A stretch of 64,000 bases of DNA, taken from the NCBI RefSeq assembly GCF_005938385.1, contig NZ_VCRA01000001.1:495146-559145 (forward strand), in the 5' to 3' direction. The notes beneath the pieces were generated by a model. The model was given only the letters and a program-made list of their open reading frames with translations. It was not told the origin of the DNA and searched no databases. Below are positions 1-8,659 of this stretch, piece by piece. Within the stretch, counting starts at the first letter, position 1. Each line of letters starts with the position of its first letter. The stretch comes from Paenibacillus mesophilus (GTDB lineage: Bacteria > Bacillota > Bacilli > Paenibacillales > NBRC-103111). The position numbers and the translations under genes were made by a program.

Positions 1-1241
1 TGAGCGATTACGACTTCAAGCTCCGCACCGTTAGAGCGGGGCTGTATGTCCGAAGGGAGAGCAATCAAGTATTCGAGTCGTTAACATTCAAGCAGCCCGA
101 GCTGGAGAACGCGCTGCCCCCTTACGATATGGACAACAGCCAGATTCGCAACACATTCAACATAGGGGAACGGTTTTACGCTTACGCCAAATTCGATTTC
201 AAATTTACGGACGGCGCCAAAGGGGGCGTCTTCGTCATCCGGGAACGCAGTCCGTTCGCGGAGCTGTCGCGCAAGCTGCTGCCCACCCTTTCCTTTATTC
301 TGATCGGAGTACTGGTCATAGCGAATTTGCTGCTGTATCGCTGGATTACTCGAAGCGTCGTCAAACCGCTCCATCTGCTGAGGGATTCGGCCGAGCGCAT
401 CAAGGAAGGCAACCTTCAATTCAAGCTGGACCTACATTCGAAGGACGAGATCGGGCAGCTGAACGAAGCGTTCGAGAATATGAGACAGCGGCTTCAGCAA
501 TCGGTCGACCTCCGCCTCCAAGACGAGGAGAGCCGCAAAGAATTGATTTCTAACATTTCCCACGATTTGCGGACTCCGATCACGAGCATCAAAGGCTACA
601 TCGAAGGAATCCGTGACGGCGTGGCGGACACGCCGGAGAAGATGGACAAGTACGTCGACATCATTTACACGAAAGCCGTCGACTTGGATAAATTGGTGGA
701 CGAACTGTTTTTGTACTCCAAGCTGGATTTGAAGCAGGTGAAATTCTCGATGGAGCACGTCGATATCGCGAGCTTTCTCGACGACTGCATCGATGAACTG
801 CGTTATACGTTCGAGGACAAAGGGATCAGCATCGATTGGGACGACCAAGCGGGAGGCAAATTCGAAGTTATCGCCGACTTGGAGAAGCTGAAGCGCACCG
901 TACTGAACATTATCGGCAACTCGCTGAAATATATGGATAAAGACGATAAGCAGCTGACCGTCTCGCTTCAAGCCGACCCCGAATGGGTCACGGTCGAATT
1001 CAGGGACAACGGGACGGGCATTCCGGAGGAAGCCGTTCCCCATATCTTCGAACGATTTTATCGAGCCGAGCCTTCGCGCAATTCATCGACCGGCGGCAGC
1101 GGGCTCGGGCTCGCCATCGCCAGGCAAATTATCGAAGGGCACGGCGGGTCGATCTGGGTGAAGAGCGAGCTTGGAGTCGGCACCAGCGTATTTTTTACGT
1201 TAAAACGAACGACGAATCCGGGGAGGGACCGATCCGCATGA
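1..1241 (+). CDS. Sensor histidine kinase, 3' part (5' end outside window)
   Basis: The reading frame is open from base 3 back to the window edge, so the N-terminus is missing; about 412 residues are visible. Seen: the end of an extracytoplasmic region, one membrane segment (around bases 280-350), a HAMP linker, a HisKA phosphoacceptor motif (SHDLRTP), then a HATPase domain with an N box (NIIGNSLKY), G1 box (DNGTGIPEE) and G2 box (GGSGLGLAIA). It should phosphorylate the regulator encoded directly downstream; the two genes overlap by ATGA at 1238-1241, which implies translational coupling. The signal sensed is unknown because the sensor domain is mostly outside the window. Confidence 0.93.
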   Translation, partial: SDYDFKLRTVRAGLYVRRESNQVFESLTFKQPELENALPPYDMDNSQIRNTFNIGERFYAYAKFDFKFTDGAKGGVFVIRERSPFAELSRKLLPTLSFILIGVLVIANLLLYRWITRSVVKPLHLLRDSAERIKEGNLQFKLDLHSKDEIGQLNEAFENMRQRLQQSVDLRLQDEESRKELISNISHDLRTPITSIKGYIEGIRDGVADTPEKMDKYVDIIYTKAVDLDKLVDELFLYSKLDLKQVKFSMEHVDIASFLDDCIDELRYTFEDKGISIDWDDQAGGKFEVIADLEKLKRTVLNIIGNSLKYMDKDDKQLTVSLQADPEWVTVEFRDNGTGIPEEAVPHIFERFYRAEPSRNSSTGGSGLGLAIARQIIEGHGGSIWVKSELGVGTSVFFTLKRTTNPGRDRSA

Positions 1242-1930
1242 CCCGAATACTGATCATCGAAGACGAGACGACGATCGCTCAGCTGGAGCGGGACTATTTC
1301 GAGCTTAACGGCTTCTCCGTAGACTTGTGCCATACCGGCAAAGAAGGGCTGCAGCTCGCCCTGCGCGACGATTACAATCTTATCATCCTCGACCTGCAGT
1401 TGCCCGGCATCGACGGCTTCGAAATATGCCGCCAAATCCGGGAGGCCAAGGAAGTTCCGATCCTGATCATCTCCGCCAAGAAAGAAGAGATCGATAAAAT
1501 CCGCGCCTTCAATCTCGGTGCGGACGACTATATTACGAAGCCGTTCAGTCCGAGCGAAATCGTCGCAAGGGCGAAGGCGCATCTGACCCGGTACGAGCGC
1601 CTGCTCGGGAAGCAGGAGGCGCCGCCGAAGGACGTGATCCAGATTAGGGGGCTTGCTATCGACAAAGCGTCGCGCAGAGTGTTCGTGCGCAATAAGGAGG
1701 TTGTGTTTACGTCGCGGGAGTTTGGGCTGCTTGAGTTTCTGGCCAGCAACCCGAACCGGGTGTTCAGCAAGGACGATCTGTTCGAGCGTATATGGGGGAT
1801 GGATTCGAACGGCGATATCGCGACGGTGACGGTCCATATTCGCAGACTGCGGGAAAAAATCGAAGCCGACCCGTCAAATCCGCAATATATCGAGACGGTA
1901 TGGGGCGCCGGGTACCGGTTTACGGTGTGA
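1238..1930 (+). CDS. OmpR/PhoB-family response regulator
   Basis: 230 residues from the ATG in the ATGA overlap with the kinase; a longer open frame upstream lies inside the kinase gene and is not used. Residues 1-120 are a receiver domain with the acidic pair (IIEDE), the phosphoacceptor Asp in ILDLQLPGIDG, the conserved Ser/Thr (IISAKK) and the Lys of YITKPFSP. Residues 130-230 are a winged-helix DNA-binding domain ending in the usual VWGAGYRF motif. Partner of the upstream kinase. The S-layer gene follows 134 bases downstream on the same strand, but whether it is a target cannot be read from the sequence. Confidence 0.95.
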   Translation: MTRILIIEDETTIAQLERDYFELNGFSVDLCHTGKEGLQLALRDDYNLIILDLQLPGIDGFEICRQIREAKEVPILIISAKKEEIDKIRAFNLGADDYITKPFSPSEIVARAKAHLTRYERLLGKQEAPPKDVIQIRGLAIDKASRRVFVRNKEVVFTSREFGLLEFLASNPNRVFSKDDLFERIWGMDSNGDIATVTVHIRRLREKIEADPSNPQYIETVWGAGYRFTV

Positions 1931-2001
1931 AGCACCGATTTAATAATTTGTTAAGAACTATTTAATATGCCGTTTATAGTCCGTTTCTCGGCCGTTTAGC
2001 T

Positions 2002-2059
2002 ATGTCCTCTATCATTACGGGTGTAGGCAACAACATCTACTACCTAATGAGGAGGACAT
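2002..2059 (+). promoter_or_regulatory. Leader hairpin that covers the ribosome binding site of the SLH gene
   Basis: ATGTCCTC (2002-2009) pairs with GAGGACAT (2052-2059), and TCATTA (2012-2017) pairs with TAATGA (2045-2050), giving 14 base pairs interrupted by a small internal loop. The right arm contains the GGAGGA Shine-Dalgarno sequence of the gene starting at 2065. In the mRNA this stem would hide the ribosome binding site, or it could act as a stabilising 5' structure. Confidence 0.6.
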
Positions 2060-2064
2060 CTCTT

Positions 2065-3573
2065 ATGAAGAAGGTTTCCAATAAAGTAGCGGCAATGATC
2101 GTAGCGGCGGCAGTAGGTGCAACATCCTTGCCATTCGCGGTATTGAACGTACAGGCGGCCGAAACGAATCCGACGGCGGCGGCAGCCGTTAATCAAGTAA
2201 TCGATCAGGACATCCGGGCGGCTGTCAATGAACTGCTCCGACTCGGTGTACTGCACGGCTATGAAGACCAATCGATCCGTGAGAACAATCCGATTAACCG
2301 GGCGGAGCTTGCGAAAATGGTCGCGCTGACCTTCGGTTTGCACGGCAAAGCCGAAAAACCGGCCACGCTCGCCGACGTAGATCCGAACGCTTGGTATTCC
2401 GCATACGCTTCCGAAATCGTCGGAATGGGCATCATGGAAGCCGACAACGGCAAGTTCAATCCTCAAGCTCCCGTAACCGATGCCGAGCTCGTCCAAGTCG
2501 TAGCCAAAGCGCTCAAGCGCGACGTCAAATCGGTAAATTACTGGATGGACAAATATTACACCGCTACTCAATCCGCGACACGCGGCGAAGCGGCATACTT
2601 GCTCGGCGCAGCCCATAAAGCGATTCCTTCGGAAAACGCCAAAATCACGAGCATCAAATCTTTGAACGCCATCACGCTCATCGTAACGTTCGACGCTCCT
2701 CTCACTTCGGCGAACGAGCTGTTCGACAAAGCGAAAGCGGACTTCGCCTTCAACGAAGGCTTGACTTTAACCAATATGCCGCGCCTGAAAACGGGCTCGA
2801 CCGCTACCTACATCGTACCGACTTCGGTTCAGAAAGCGGGTACGACTTACAGCTTGACCTATAGAGGCGAACAGGCGGTTACTTTCGCAGGCAACGCGAC
2901 GAAGCTCGATATGACCGCCTCCAGCCAAGTCACGAACGATACGTTCGAGCTTGAAGCTTTGAAAGCGAACGGGGTCGTGGACTACGGCTACATTATTTCG
3001 GCTTACAGCGGGGGCCGCGGCGCCAATGCATTCGTGACCGACGATAACAACAGCGCAGACGGTAAAACGTACCAGGTCATTTCTTCCATGCAAGCTAGAC
3101 AAGTAACGATTACGCCGGAAAGCGGCCAGCCGATCGTGGCGAAATACGTGCCGTTTACGCAATCCACCGACGGCAAACAGGAGCCGAAGTTCCGCCTGCC
3201 GGAAGGGCAAACGCTGACTCCGGGAGTCACCTATACGGTAACGTCCGACTGGGCTAATATCGCGAACCCGAAGTTTACGGCCAAAGAAATCGCTCCGCTT
3301 CAGCTGGCAGGCGCGGAAGTCGCAGGAGATGCTTCAATCAACGTCTCGCTAACTCAAGATCCGGGCGACGAGCTGTTCTCCGGCCGCAGCGTGGAGCTGA
3401 CGGGACCTAACGGCGAAAAGCTGATTGCGACCTATAAATACTCCAGCCGCAAAAGCGCGGTAGGCGTGTTCGACATTCAACAAAACGGCAAGCTGGCCGC
3501 AGGTACGACCTACAAAGTAGCGCCGGTTGGAGCGTGGGCTATTCCTTCCCAAGTTACTTTGACCGTGAAATAA
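2065..3573 (+). CDS. S-layer homology (SLH) domain surface protein
   Basis: 502 residues starting at the ATG behind GGAGGA; an in-frame ATG at 2002 lies in the leader hairpin and would put 21 residues before the signal peptide. Residues 1-33 are a Sec signal peptide (MKKVSNK, hydrophobic core, cleavage near VQA-AE). About residues 38-190 contain two clear SLH domains (NRAELAKMVALTFGL, DVDPNAWYSAYASEI) and a degenerate third, which in this family bind pyruvylated secondary wall polymer. The rest is beta-rich with Ig-like segments starting ITLIVTFDAPLT. Probably a cell-surface or S-layer component. A kinase/regulator pair lies upstream and an ankyrin lipoprotein downstream. Confidence 0.9.
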   Translation: MKKVSNKVAAMIVAAAVGATSLPFAVLNVQAAETNPTAAAAVNQVIDQDIRAAVNELLRLGVLHGYEDQSIRENNPINRAELAKMVALTFGLHGKAEKPATLADVDPNAWYSAYASEIVGMGIMEADNGKFNPQAPVTDAELVQVVAKALKRDVKSVNYWMDKYYTATQSATRGEAAYLLGAAHKAIPSENAKITSIKSLNAITLIVTFDAPLTSANELFDKAKADFAFNEGLTLTNMPRLKTGSTATYIVPTSVQKAGTTYSLTYRGEQAVTFAGNATKLDMTASSQVTNDTFELEALKANGVVDYGYIISAYSGGRGANAFVTDDNNSADGKTYQVISSMQARQVTITPESGQPIVAKYVPFTQSTDGKQEPKFRLPEGQTLTPGVTYTVTSDWANIANPKFTAKEIAPLQLAGAEVAGDASINVSLTQDPGDELFSGRSVELTGPNGEKLIATYKYSSRKSAVGVFDIQQNGKLAAGTTYKVAPVGAWAIPSQVTLTVK

Positions 3574-3615
3574 CACCGAAACCTAACAATCATACCGGAA
3601 AGGTGCTGGTTCGCT

Positions 3616-4332
3616 ATGCTGCGTCTTCTCGCGTTAACGCTGGCCTTGGTTATGTCCGGCTGCCAACCGAATTTCGGCACTTTGCTGAATAACGAAGAGC
3701 AGCAAGCAACCCGATCGGTAAAACAACAAATGAACAAATTGAACGAAGCGCTGCTCACAGCCGTGAATAAAGGCGACAAGGATGCAATTACGAAGCTGCT
3801 TGCCGAAGGCGCGGACATCGACGCCACGGACGAGAGAGGCCGAACGTCCGCGATGATCGCCGTACACACGAAGCAATTGGCCGTCTTCAACCTATTGGTC
3901 GAGAAAGGCGCCAACATCAACATTCGCGACGACCGTTCGGACAATCCGCTGCTGTATGCCGGAGCCGAAGGCTTGCTCGATTTCGTCAAAGCCTCGATCG
4001 CGGCCGGAGCCGATACGAAGATTACGAACCGGTTCGGGGGAACCGCATTAATCCCCGCAGCGGACCGCGGACATGTGGACATCGTGGAGGAGCTTCTGAA
4101 GACCTCCGACGTCAACATCGACCACGTCAACAATCTCGGCTGGACCGCTCTGCTCGAAGCGGTTCTGCTCGGCGACGGCGGCAGCAAGCATCAGGCCATC
4201 GTGAAGCTGCTTATCGAACACGGTGCCAACGTCAACCTTGCGGACAGCAAAGGGGTCACTCCCCTGCAGCATGCCCAAAGCCGCGGCTACCGGGAAATGG
4301 TGCAGGCGTTGACCGCAGCCGGGGCGAAGTAA
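3616..4332 (+). CDS. Ankyrin-repeat lipoprotein
   Basis: 238 residues behind an AAAGGTG ribosome binding site. The N-terminus is a lipoprotein signal peptide with a lipobox (VMSGC, Cys about residue 15). Residues about 45-235 hold five ankyrin repeats, recognisable by motifs such as DERGRTSAMIAV, FGGTALIPAADRGHVDIV, LGWTALLEAV and KGVTPLQHAQSRGY. Ankyrin repeats bind protein partners; the lipobox predicts attachment to the outer face of the membrane. It lies 42 bases after the SLH gene with no terminator between, so co-transcription is likely. The partner is unknown. Confidence 0.88.
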   Translation: MLRLLALTLALVMSGCQPNFGTLLNNEEQQATRSVKQQMNKLNEALLTAVNKGDKDAITKLLAEGADIDATDERGRTSAMIAVHTKQLAVFNLLVEKGANINIRDDRSDNPLLYAGAEGLLDFVKASIAAGADTKITNRFGGTALIPAADRGHVDIVEELLKTSDVNIDHVNNLGWTALLEAVLLGDGGSKHQAIVKLLIEHGANVNLADSKGVTPLQHAQSRGYREMVQALTAAGAK

Positions 4333-4361
4333 CATCTTTCTGCGCGATTAATTTGGCGATA

Positions 4362-4388
4362 AAGGAGCGGGGACCCCCCGCTCCTTTT
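4362..4388 (+). terminator. Rho-independent terminator after the ankyrin gene
   Basis: GGAGCGGGG and CCCCGCTCC form a strong stem with a three-base loop, followed by TTTT. It closes the SLH-ankyrin unit. Confidence 0.85.
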
Positions 4389-4490
4389 CGCATGTCAACA
4401 TTCGTTTCGACGAAACGGCATGCTTTTTTTGCCGTATATAATGTTGTATCGCTCTGTCGCATTTGGGAACATAGAGGAGTCGAATGTAAT

Positions 4491-4919
4491 ATGAAACTTC
4501 CGGGGAATTCATGCGTAGGCTGCATAACGGTGTTTTTCGCCTTTTTCGTCGTCTTGGCTATCTTGGGAATGTTGGCGAAATATTTCTGGATCCTGCTGAT
4601 TATCGGCATAATCGCCGGCGTAATCTGGTACCGCGGCAAAGACCGGTCGGCGAGACGGGAACAAAAACAGTCCGAACCGCAAACCCGCGAGAGCGCAGAG
4701 AAAATCGTCCTGCGGGTAGCCGCCCGAAACCAAGGCTTCGTAACGCCGATGGAAGTGGTGCTCGAATCGAATCTGAGTCTGGAAGAAGCGGGTGACATTC
4801 TCGAGAAGCTGCGCAAGAAAGGGTACGCCTCGCTGCGCGTTGCCGATAACGGAACTTATGTTTACGAGTTGAACGGCTTGCTGACTCCACAGCAAAAAAG
4901 AGATTCCGAACGACTCTAG
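4491..4919 (+). CDS. Small membrane protein with a cytosolic winged-helix-like domain
   Basis: 142 residues from the ATG behind GAGGAG at 4474-4479; the open frame extends upstream to 4353 but that part overlaps the preceding terminator and has no ribosome binding site. Residues 10-48 are strongly hydrophobic (two closely spaced membrane segments) and end in a positive patch (WYRGKDRSARREQK). Residues 70-135 resemble a helix-turn-helix fold (TPMEVVLESNLSLEEAGDILEKLR, then KGYASLRV and a short wing). A similar small membrane-plus-winged-helix layout occurs in uncharacterised Firmicute proteins. Function not recognised. Confidence 0.75.
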   Translation: MKLPGNSCVGCITVFFAFFVVLAILGMLAKYFWILLIIGIIAGVIWYRGKDRSARREQKQSEPQTRESAEKIVLRVAARNQGFVTPMEVVLESNLSLEEAGDILEKLRKKGYASLRVADNGTYVYELNGLLTPQQKRDSERL

Positions 4920-4936
4920 GTGCAGTCGCCGGACCG

Positions 4937-4973
4937 CAACCTCCAATTCCACGAAACGTGATCTTGGAGGTTG
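4937..4973. terminator. Hairpin between convergent genes
   Basis: CAACCTCCAA (4938-4946 region) pairs with TTGGAGGTTG (4964-4973). It lies between the convergent genes ending at 4919 and 4988, so it could terminate both, but neither side has a clear T-run. Confidence 0.45.
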
Positions 4974-4987
4974 TCGTGTATCTGGAA

Positions 4988-5149
4988 TTATAGATGCTTG
5001 CGGTTCACCAGCTCATTGCGGATCATTTGCTCCAGCTTCTGCTGAAGCTTGCCGTGCACGGCCGGCGTCTTCCGGATACCGAACCAGCCTCTTCGCTTCT
5101 CCTTGGCCAGCAGCTTCAGCATATATTCCTTCTCTTCCATAGAAAACAT
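4988..5149 (-). CDS. Small basic protein of unknown function
   Basis: A 53-residue frame too short for most gene callers. It has a good ribosome binding site (GAGGGAGGG about 8 bases before the ATG at 5149) and fills the gap between a membrane protein gene and the exporter gene. The product starts MFSMEEKEYMLKLLAKEKRR and is charged, with a basic cluster, a central GWFGIRKTP turn and a predicted C-terminal helix (KLQQKLEQMIRNELV). No signal peptide or membrane segment. It is not a family I can name. It lies 75 bases downstream of the exporter gene on the same strand and could be co-transcribed. Confidence 0.6.
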   Translation of the reverse strand: MFSMEEKEYMLKLLAKEKRRGWFGIRKTPAVHGKLQQKLEQMIRNELVNRKHL

Positions 5150-5224
5150 CGGTCGATCCCTCCCTCACAAGTAGTACGCATACGGGGGAGTTTTCGTTGC
5201 ATTTTGCCGCTGATTCGGGCACGT

Positions 5225-8200
5225 TCAACCGACTGGATCCGACCCGGTCTCACGCAAAGGCCGGCCGCGGAATTTGGCCAAAAACTCGTATACGACCGGA
5301 ACGATGAACAGCGTCAACACGGTCGAGCTGATCAACCCGCCGATTACGGTTACGCCGAGCCCCTTGGAAATCAAACTGCCGCTCGTACTCTCGAAGCCGA
5401 GCGCCAAAGGGAGCAGAGCGCCTACCGTGGCGAGTGCGGTCATCAGGATCGGCCTCAGCCGGGTCGTGCCTGCTTCAAGCAGCGCTTCCCGCGTACTCAT
5501 GCCGTCCCTCTCCATATGCAGCACCCGGTCGAGCAGCACGATCGCATTCGTGACGACGATTCCGATGAGCATGAGAGCCCCCATCATTGCCGACGCGCTG
5601 ATCGTTTCGCCGGCCAAATACAAGGCGACCAAACCCCCGATTACCGTAAAGGGCAGCGAGAACAAAATCGCGAATGGTGTCAAAGCGCCTCCGAACGTAA
5701 TGACCAGAAGCAAGTAGACGATCGCGACGGCAGCGGCCATAGCTAGCCCGAGCTGGGTAAACGTTTCGTCGATTTGTTTCGTAACGCCCCCGTAATCGAC
5801 CTCGATGCCTTCCGGCAGTCCGAGCGATCCGACCAGGCTTTGCGCGCTGTCCGATGCTTTGCCGACGTCTTTGGCGGTAATGTTCGCCGTCACTTCCACA
5901 TACAGACGCCCGTCTTTATGCGTGATCGTATTGGGGGACGTCCCTTTCTTTATCGTCGCGACCTCTTTCACCGGTACCTCGAAGCCGAGCGGAGAAGAGA
6001 CGGACGCATTCTCGATATCGGCAATCGTGGCGAACTGCTTCTGCCCGATATTCTCGTATACGTTGTAAGCCTTGTTGTCTACCATCACTTCGGTCAGCAC
6101 CGGCCGTTCGCGAACGGGACTAAGCCGCATGGCGATTTGTCCGGCGGTGAGGCCAAGCTTGGCCAGCTTCCGCTGATCGGCTATGATCGAATACTGCTCG
6201 TACGTTTGGGATAGGCTGGACTCGACCTTTTCGAAGGAGCCTTCCTTCCGCAATTCGTCCCGGATCCGTTCTACGGCAGGCTTGATCTGTTCCAGCGAAT
6301 CTCCGTATACGGTAAGGCTAAGCTTGTTTCCTCCAAAGCCGCCTCCCCCGGCGAACTCCATCTCGCCCCATTTCCCGGAAGCATCCAGCTTCGCAAGCTC
6401 CGCGACCAACGCTTCTTTCTCCTGCTTGAACGACTTCGTTTTATTCTCGTATTGGACGTAAAACAGGGCCGACTTGTTCGAACCGAAGCTCATCGGATTT
6501 TGTCCGCCAACCGAGTATTGCAGGTTCGTAACCCCTTGGCGGTTCAGGATAACCTTCTCCGCCTCCAGAGCGGCGGCTTCGACGTCGGCGATCCGTTTAC
6601 CGGGACCCGGGGTGTAGGTGATCATCGCATATTTCTGCTCTTCCTCCGGCAGGAAGCTCACGCCGACAAGTCCGGCAAGTCCGAAGCTTGCGACTAGCAG
6701 AATTACCGCGGCGGCTGACGTCAACGCCCTATGGTTCAGCGCTCCGAGCAGCGCACGGCGGTAAAACCGGGCGATCGCACCCGGCTCGTCCTCGCGTCTG
6801 CGTCTGCCTCTTCTCGACCGCCTCCGGAACATATAATGGGCTAGCGCCGGGACAACCGTCACAGCGACCAGCAAAGAAGCGAGCAGCGCATAAACCATCG
6901 TCAGCGCGAACGGCATGAACAATTGGCCGATCGGACCGCTGACGGTGCCGAGCGGAACGAATACGGCGATCGTCACGAGCGTAGACGATAAGATCGGGAT
7001 GAACATCTCTTTCGTTGCATCCAGTACGAGCGCCTTGCCGGACAGCTGTTCCGTGCCGAGCCCCATTCTCCTGTAGTTGTTCTCGATGACGACGATGGAA
7101 TCGTCTACGACCCTTCCGATTGCAACCGTCATCGCTCCGAGCGTCATCACATTGAGCGTAATCCCGGTCTGCTGCAGCACTGCAAACGCGATGAGCAGAG
7201 ACAGCGGAATCGAGACGACCGATATGAGCGTCGTCCGGACGTTGCGCAGGAACAGCATGATGACGATGACGGCGAAAAGAGCGCCGAACAGCGCTTTATC
7301 GAGCATCGTGCGGATCGATTCCTCGATCGGCAGTCCTTGATCGAGCATGACGAGCGCCTGGACGCCCGGATGGTCGCGCTCGAATTGCTCGGCCTTCCGC
7401 TTGACCCCGTTCACCACGTCGACCGTATTCGCCTCTTGCGTTTTGGTCACGTTGATGCCGATCGACACGTTGCCGTTCGTGCGGGAAATCGACTCGGCCT
7501 TGCCCACGAGCTTTACATCCGCGATATCGGCCAGTCTTACGGTGGGAATCCCAGCTGACCCCGCGGGCGGAGCAACCGGTCCGGCGGCAGCGCCGCCCGT
7601 GACGGCCGGATTGCCCGAGATGGCGGGGACTGCAGGGATAACCAGGTTTTTCAGATCGTCCAACGTCGTAACATTGCCGTCTACGACGATCGTTTTCTCA
7701 GCGTTTTCCATCTCGAACAAACCGAGCGGCACTTTGACCGCCGATGCTTGGATGATCCCCTTGACCGTATCTTCGCTGATGGACAGCGAATTCATCTTGC
7801 CGCGGTCGAAGGCGAGTTGCACTTCCTGGACGAATTGGCCGGATATCGCGACTTTACCCGCTCCGTCGACGCTTTCGAGCGAAGCTTTGAACTGCTGCTC
7901 CACAAGCTTCGTGAGCTCGTCCAGCTTCCAATTTTGTCCGGATATGCTTAGCGAGATGACGGGGAAATCGTTCAAGCTGATTTTGGAAACGTTCACCTCC
8001 TGCACGCCTTTCGGCTTGACGAACGAAGCGAGCGCTTGACGCAATTCGTTCTCGGCATCGTCCATCTTCGTCCCGTAGCGGTATTCCACGAATATCGAGG
8101 AGGCGTTCTCCATCGAAGTGGAGGTAACCGTACTGACTCCGTTCAAGTTCCGGATCCTTTGCTCCAAAGGTCCGCTGAGCTTATCCGACACCTCCTGAGG

Positions 8201-8428
8201 CGCGGCCCCCGGCAGTACGGCCGTTACGGTTAGAAACGGGACGTCGATATTCGGAATCGTCTCCTTCTTCATGCGCAGTCCCGCCAACATGCCGGCGGCG
8301 GTCACGATCAGAGTCAAAATCAGGATGGCAAACTTGTTGTTGAGGGAAAAGCGGATGACGCTGCCCAAAATACCACTCCTCGAGCGCAAGATTATACTAC
8401 CAGTTTGCGCCTTTTTTCCGTATTCCAT
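5225..8428 (-). CDS. swrC: RND-family efflux transporter, SwrC/AcrB type
   Basis: 1067 residues from the ATG at 8428, preceded by GGGAGGATTTTA; a longer open frame runs back into the divergent asparagine synthetase gene and is rejected. A TTG with its own GAGGAG lies about 19 codons further in. Features typical of RND pumps: an N-terminal membrane helix (FAILILTLIVTAAGML), two large extracytoplasmic porter domains, a central helix block with the proton-relay Asp pair (AIGRVVDDSIVVIEN), and a second half with the mirrored arrangement. The length matches Bacillus SwrC, which exports surfactin-like lipopeptides and other amphiphiles. No membrane-fusion partner gene is adjacent, as is usual for SwrC-like pumps. 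The substrate is not determined here. Confidence 0.9.
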   Translation of the reverse strand: MEYGKKAQTGSIILRSRSGILGSVIRFSLNNKFAILILTLIVTAAGMLAGLRMKKETIPNIDVPFLTVTAVLPGAAPQEVSDKLSGPLEQRIRNLNGVSTVTSTSMENASSIFVEYRYGTKMDDAENELRQALASFVKPKGVQEVNVSKISLNDFPVISLSISGQNWKLDELTKLVEQQFKASLESVDGAGKVAISGQFVQEVQLAFDRGKMNSLSISEDTVKGIIQASAVKVPLGLFEMENAEKTIVVDGNVTTLDDLKNLVIPAVPAISGNPAVTGGAAAGPVAPPAGSAGIPTVRLADIADVKLVGKAESISRTNGNVSIGINVTKTQEANTVDVVNGVKRKAEQFERDHPGVQALVMLDQGLPIEESIRTMLDKALFGALFAVIVIMLFLRNVRTTLISVVSIPLSLLIAFAVLQQTGITLNVMTLGAMTVAIGRVVDDSIVVIENNYRRMGLGTEQLSGKALVLDATKEMFIPILSSTLVTIAVFVPLGTVSGPIGQLFMPFALTMVYALLASLLVAVTVVPALAHYMFRRRSRRGRRRREDEPGAIARFYRRALLGALNHRALTSAAAVILLVASFGLAGLVGVSFLPEEEQKYAMITYTPGPGKRIADVEAAALEAEKVILNRQGVTNLQYSVGGQNPMSFGSNKSALFYVQYENKTKSFKQEKEALVAELAKLDASGKWGEMEFAGGGGFGGNKLSLTVYGDSLEQIKPAVERIRDELRKEGSFEKVESSLSQTYEQYSIIADQRKLAKLGLTAGQIAMRLSPVRERPVLTEVMVDNKAYNVYENIGQKQFATIADIENASVSSPLGFEVPVKEVATIKKGTSPNTITHKDGRLYVEVTANITAKDVGKASDSAQSLVGSLGLPEGIEVDYGGVTKQIDETFTQLGLAMAAAVAIVYLLLVITFGGALTPFAILFSLPFTVIGGLVALYLAGETISASAMMGALMLIGIVVTNAIVLLDRVLHMERDGMSTREALLEAGTTRLRPILMTALATVGALLPLALGFESTSGSLISKGLGVTVIGGLISSTVLTLFIVPVVYEFLAKFRGRPLRETGSDPVG

Positions 8429-8560
8429 TAAAATCCTCCCGTCTCGGGACGGACTGCAAGCCGCAGCGTATTTTCGTGTTCGTGCGACATCTGCCGCGGA
8501 CAGACATGAAACCCGTCGACGCCGCATACCCTTAAGTATCCGTTTCGAGCATCTGATCTG

Positions 8561-8581
8561 ACGTCGAAAGACGTTTTTTTT
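8561..8581 (+). terminator. Possible attenuator hairpin in the asnB leader
   Basis: ACGTC-GAAA-GACGT is followed by eight T. It lies in the 231-base divergent region between the exporter and asnB, where no plus-strand gene ends, so it would act in the leader of asnB or be chance. The stem is only five base pairs. Nothing else was recognised in 8429-8659. Confidence 0.3.
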
Positions 8582-8659
8582 GGGTTCCGGATAAGAATGG
8601 CCGAATCGGCCGGAACTTGTCCGGCAACGAGATTTTGACTTGCGGGAGGATGAGGTGGG

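Noticed and set aside
432..1043. Long minus-strand frame under the kinase gene
   Set aside because: A mirror frame caused by codon bias of the real gene; no ribosome binding site and no family motif. Many similar shadows throughout the window were left out for the same reason.
983..1237. Longer response regulator starting at 983
   Set aside because: The extra part lies inside the kinase gene in another frame; the ATGA overlap at 1238 gives a standard regulator.
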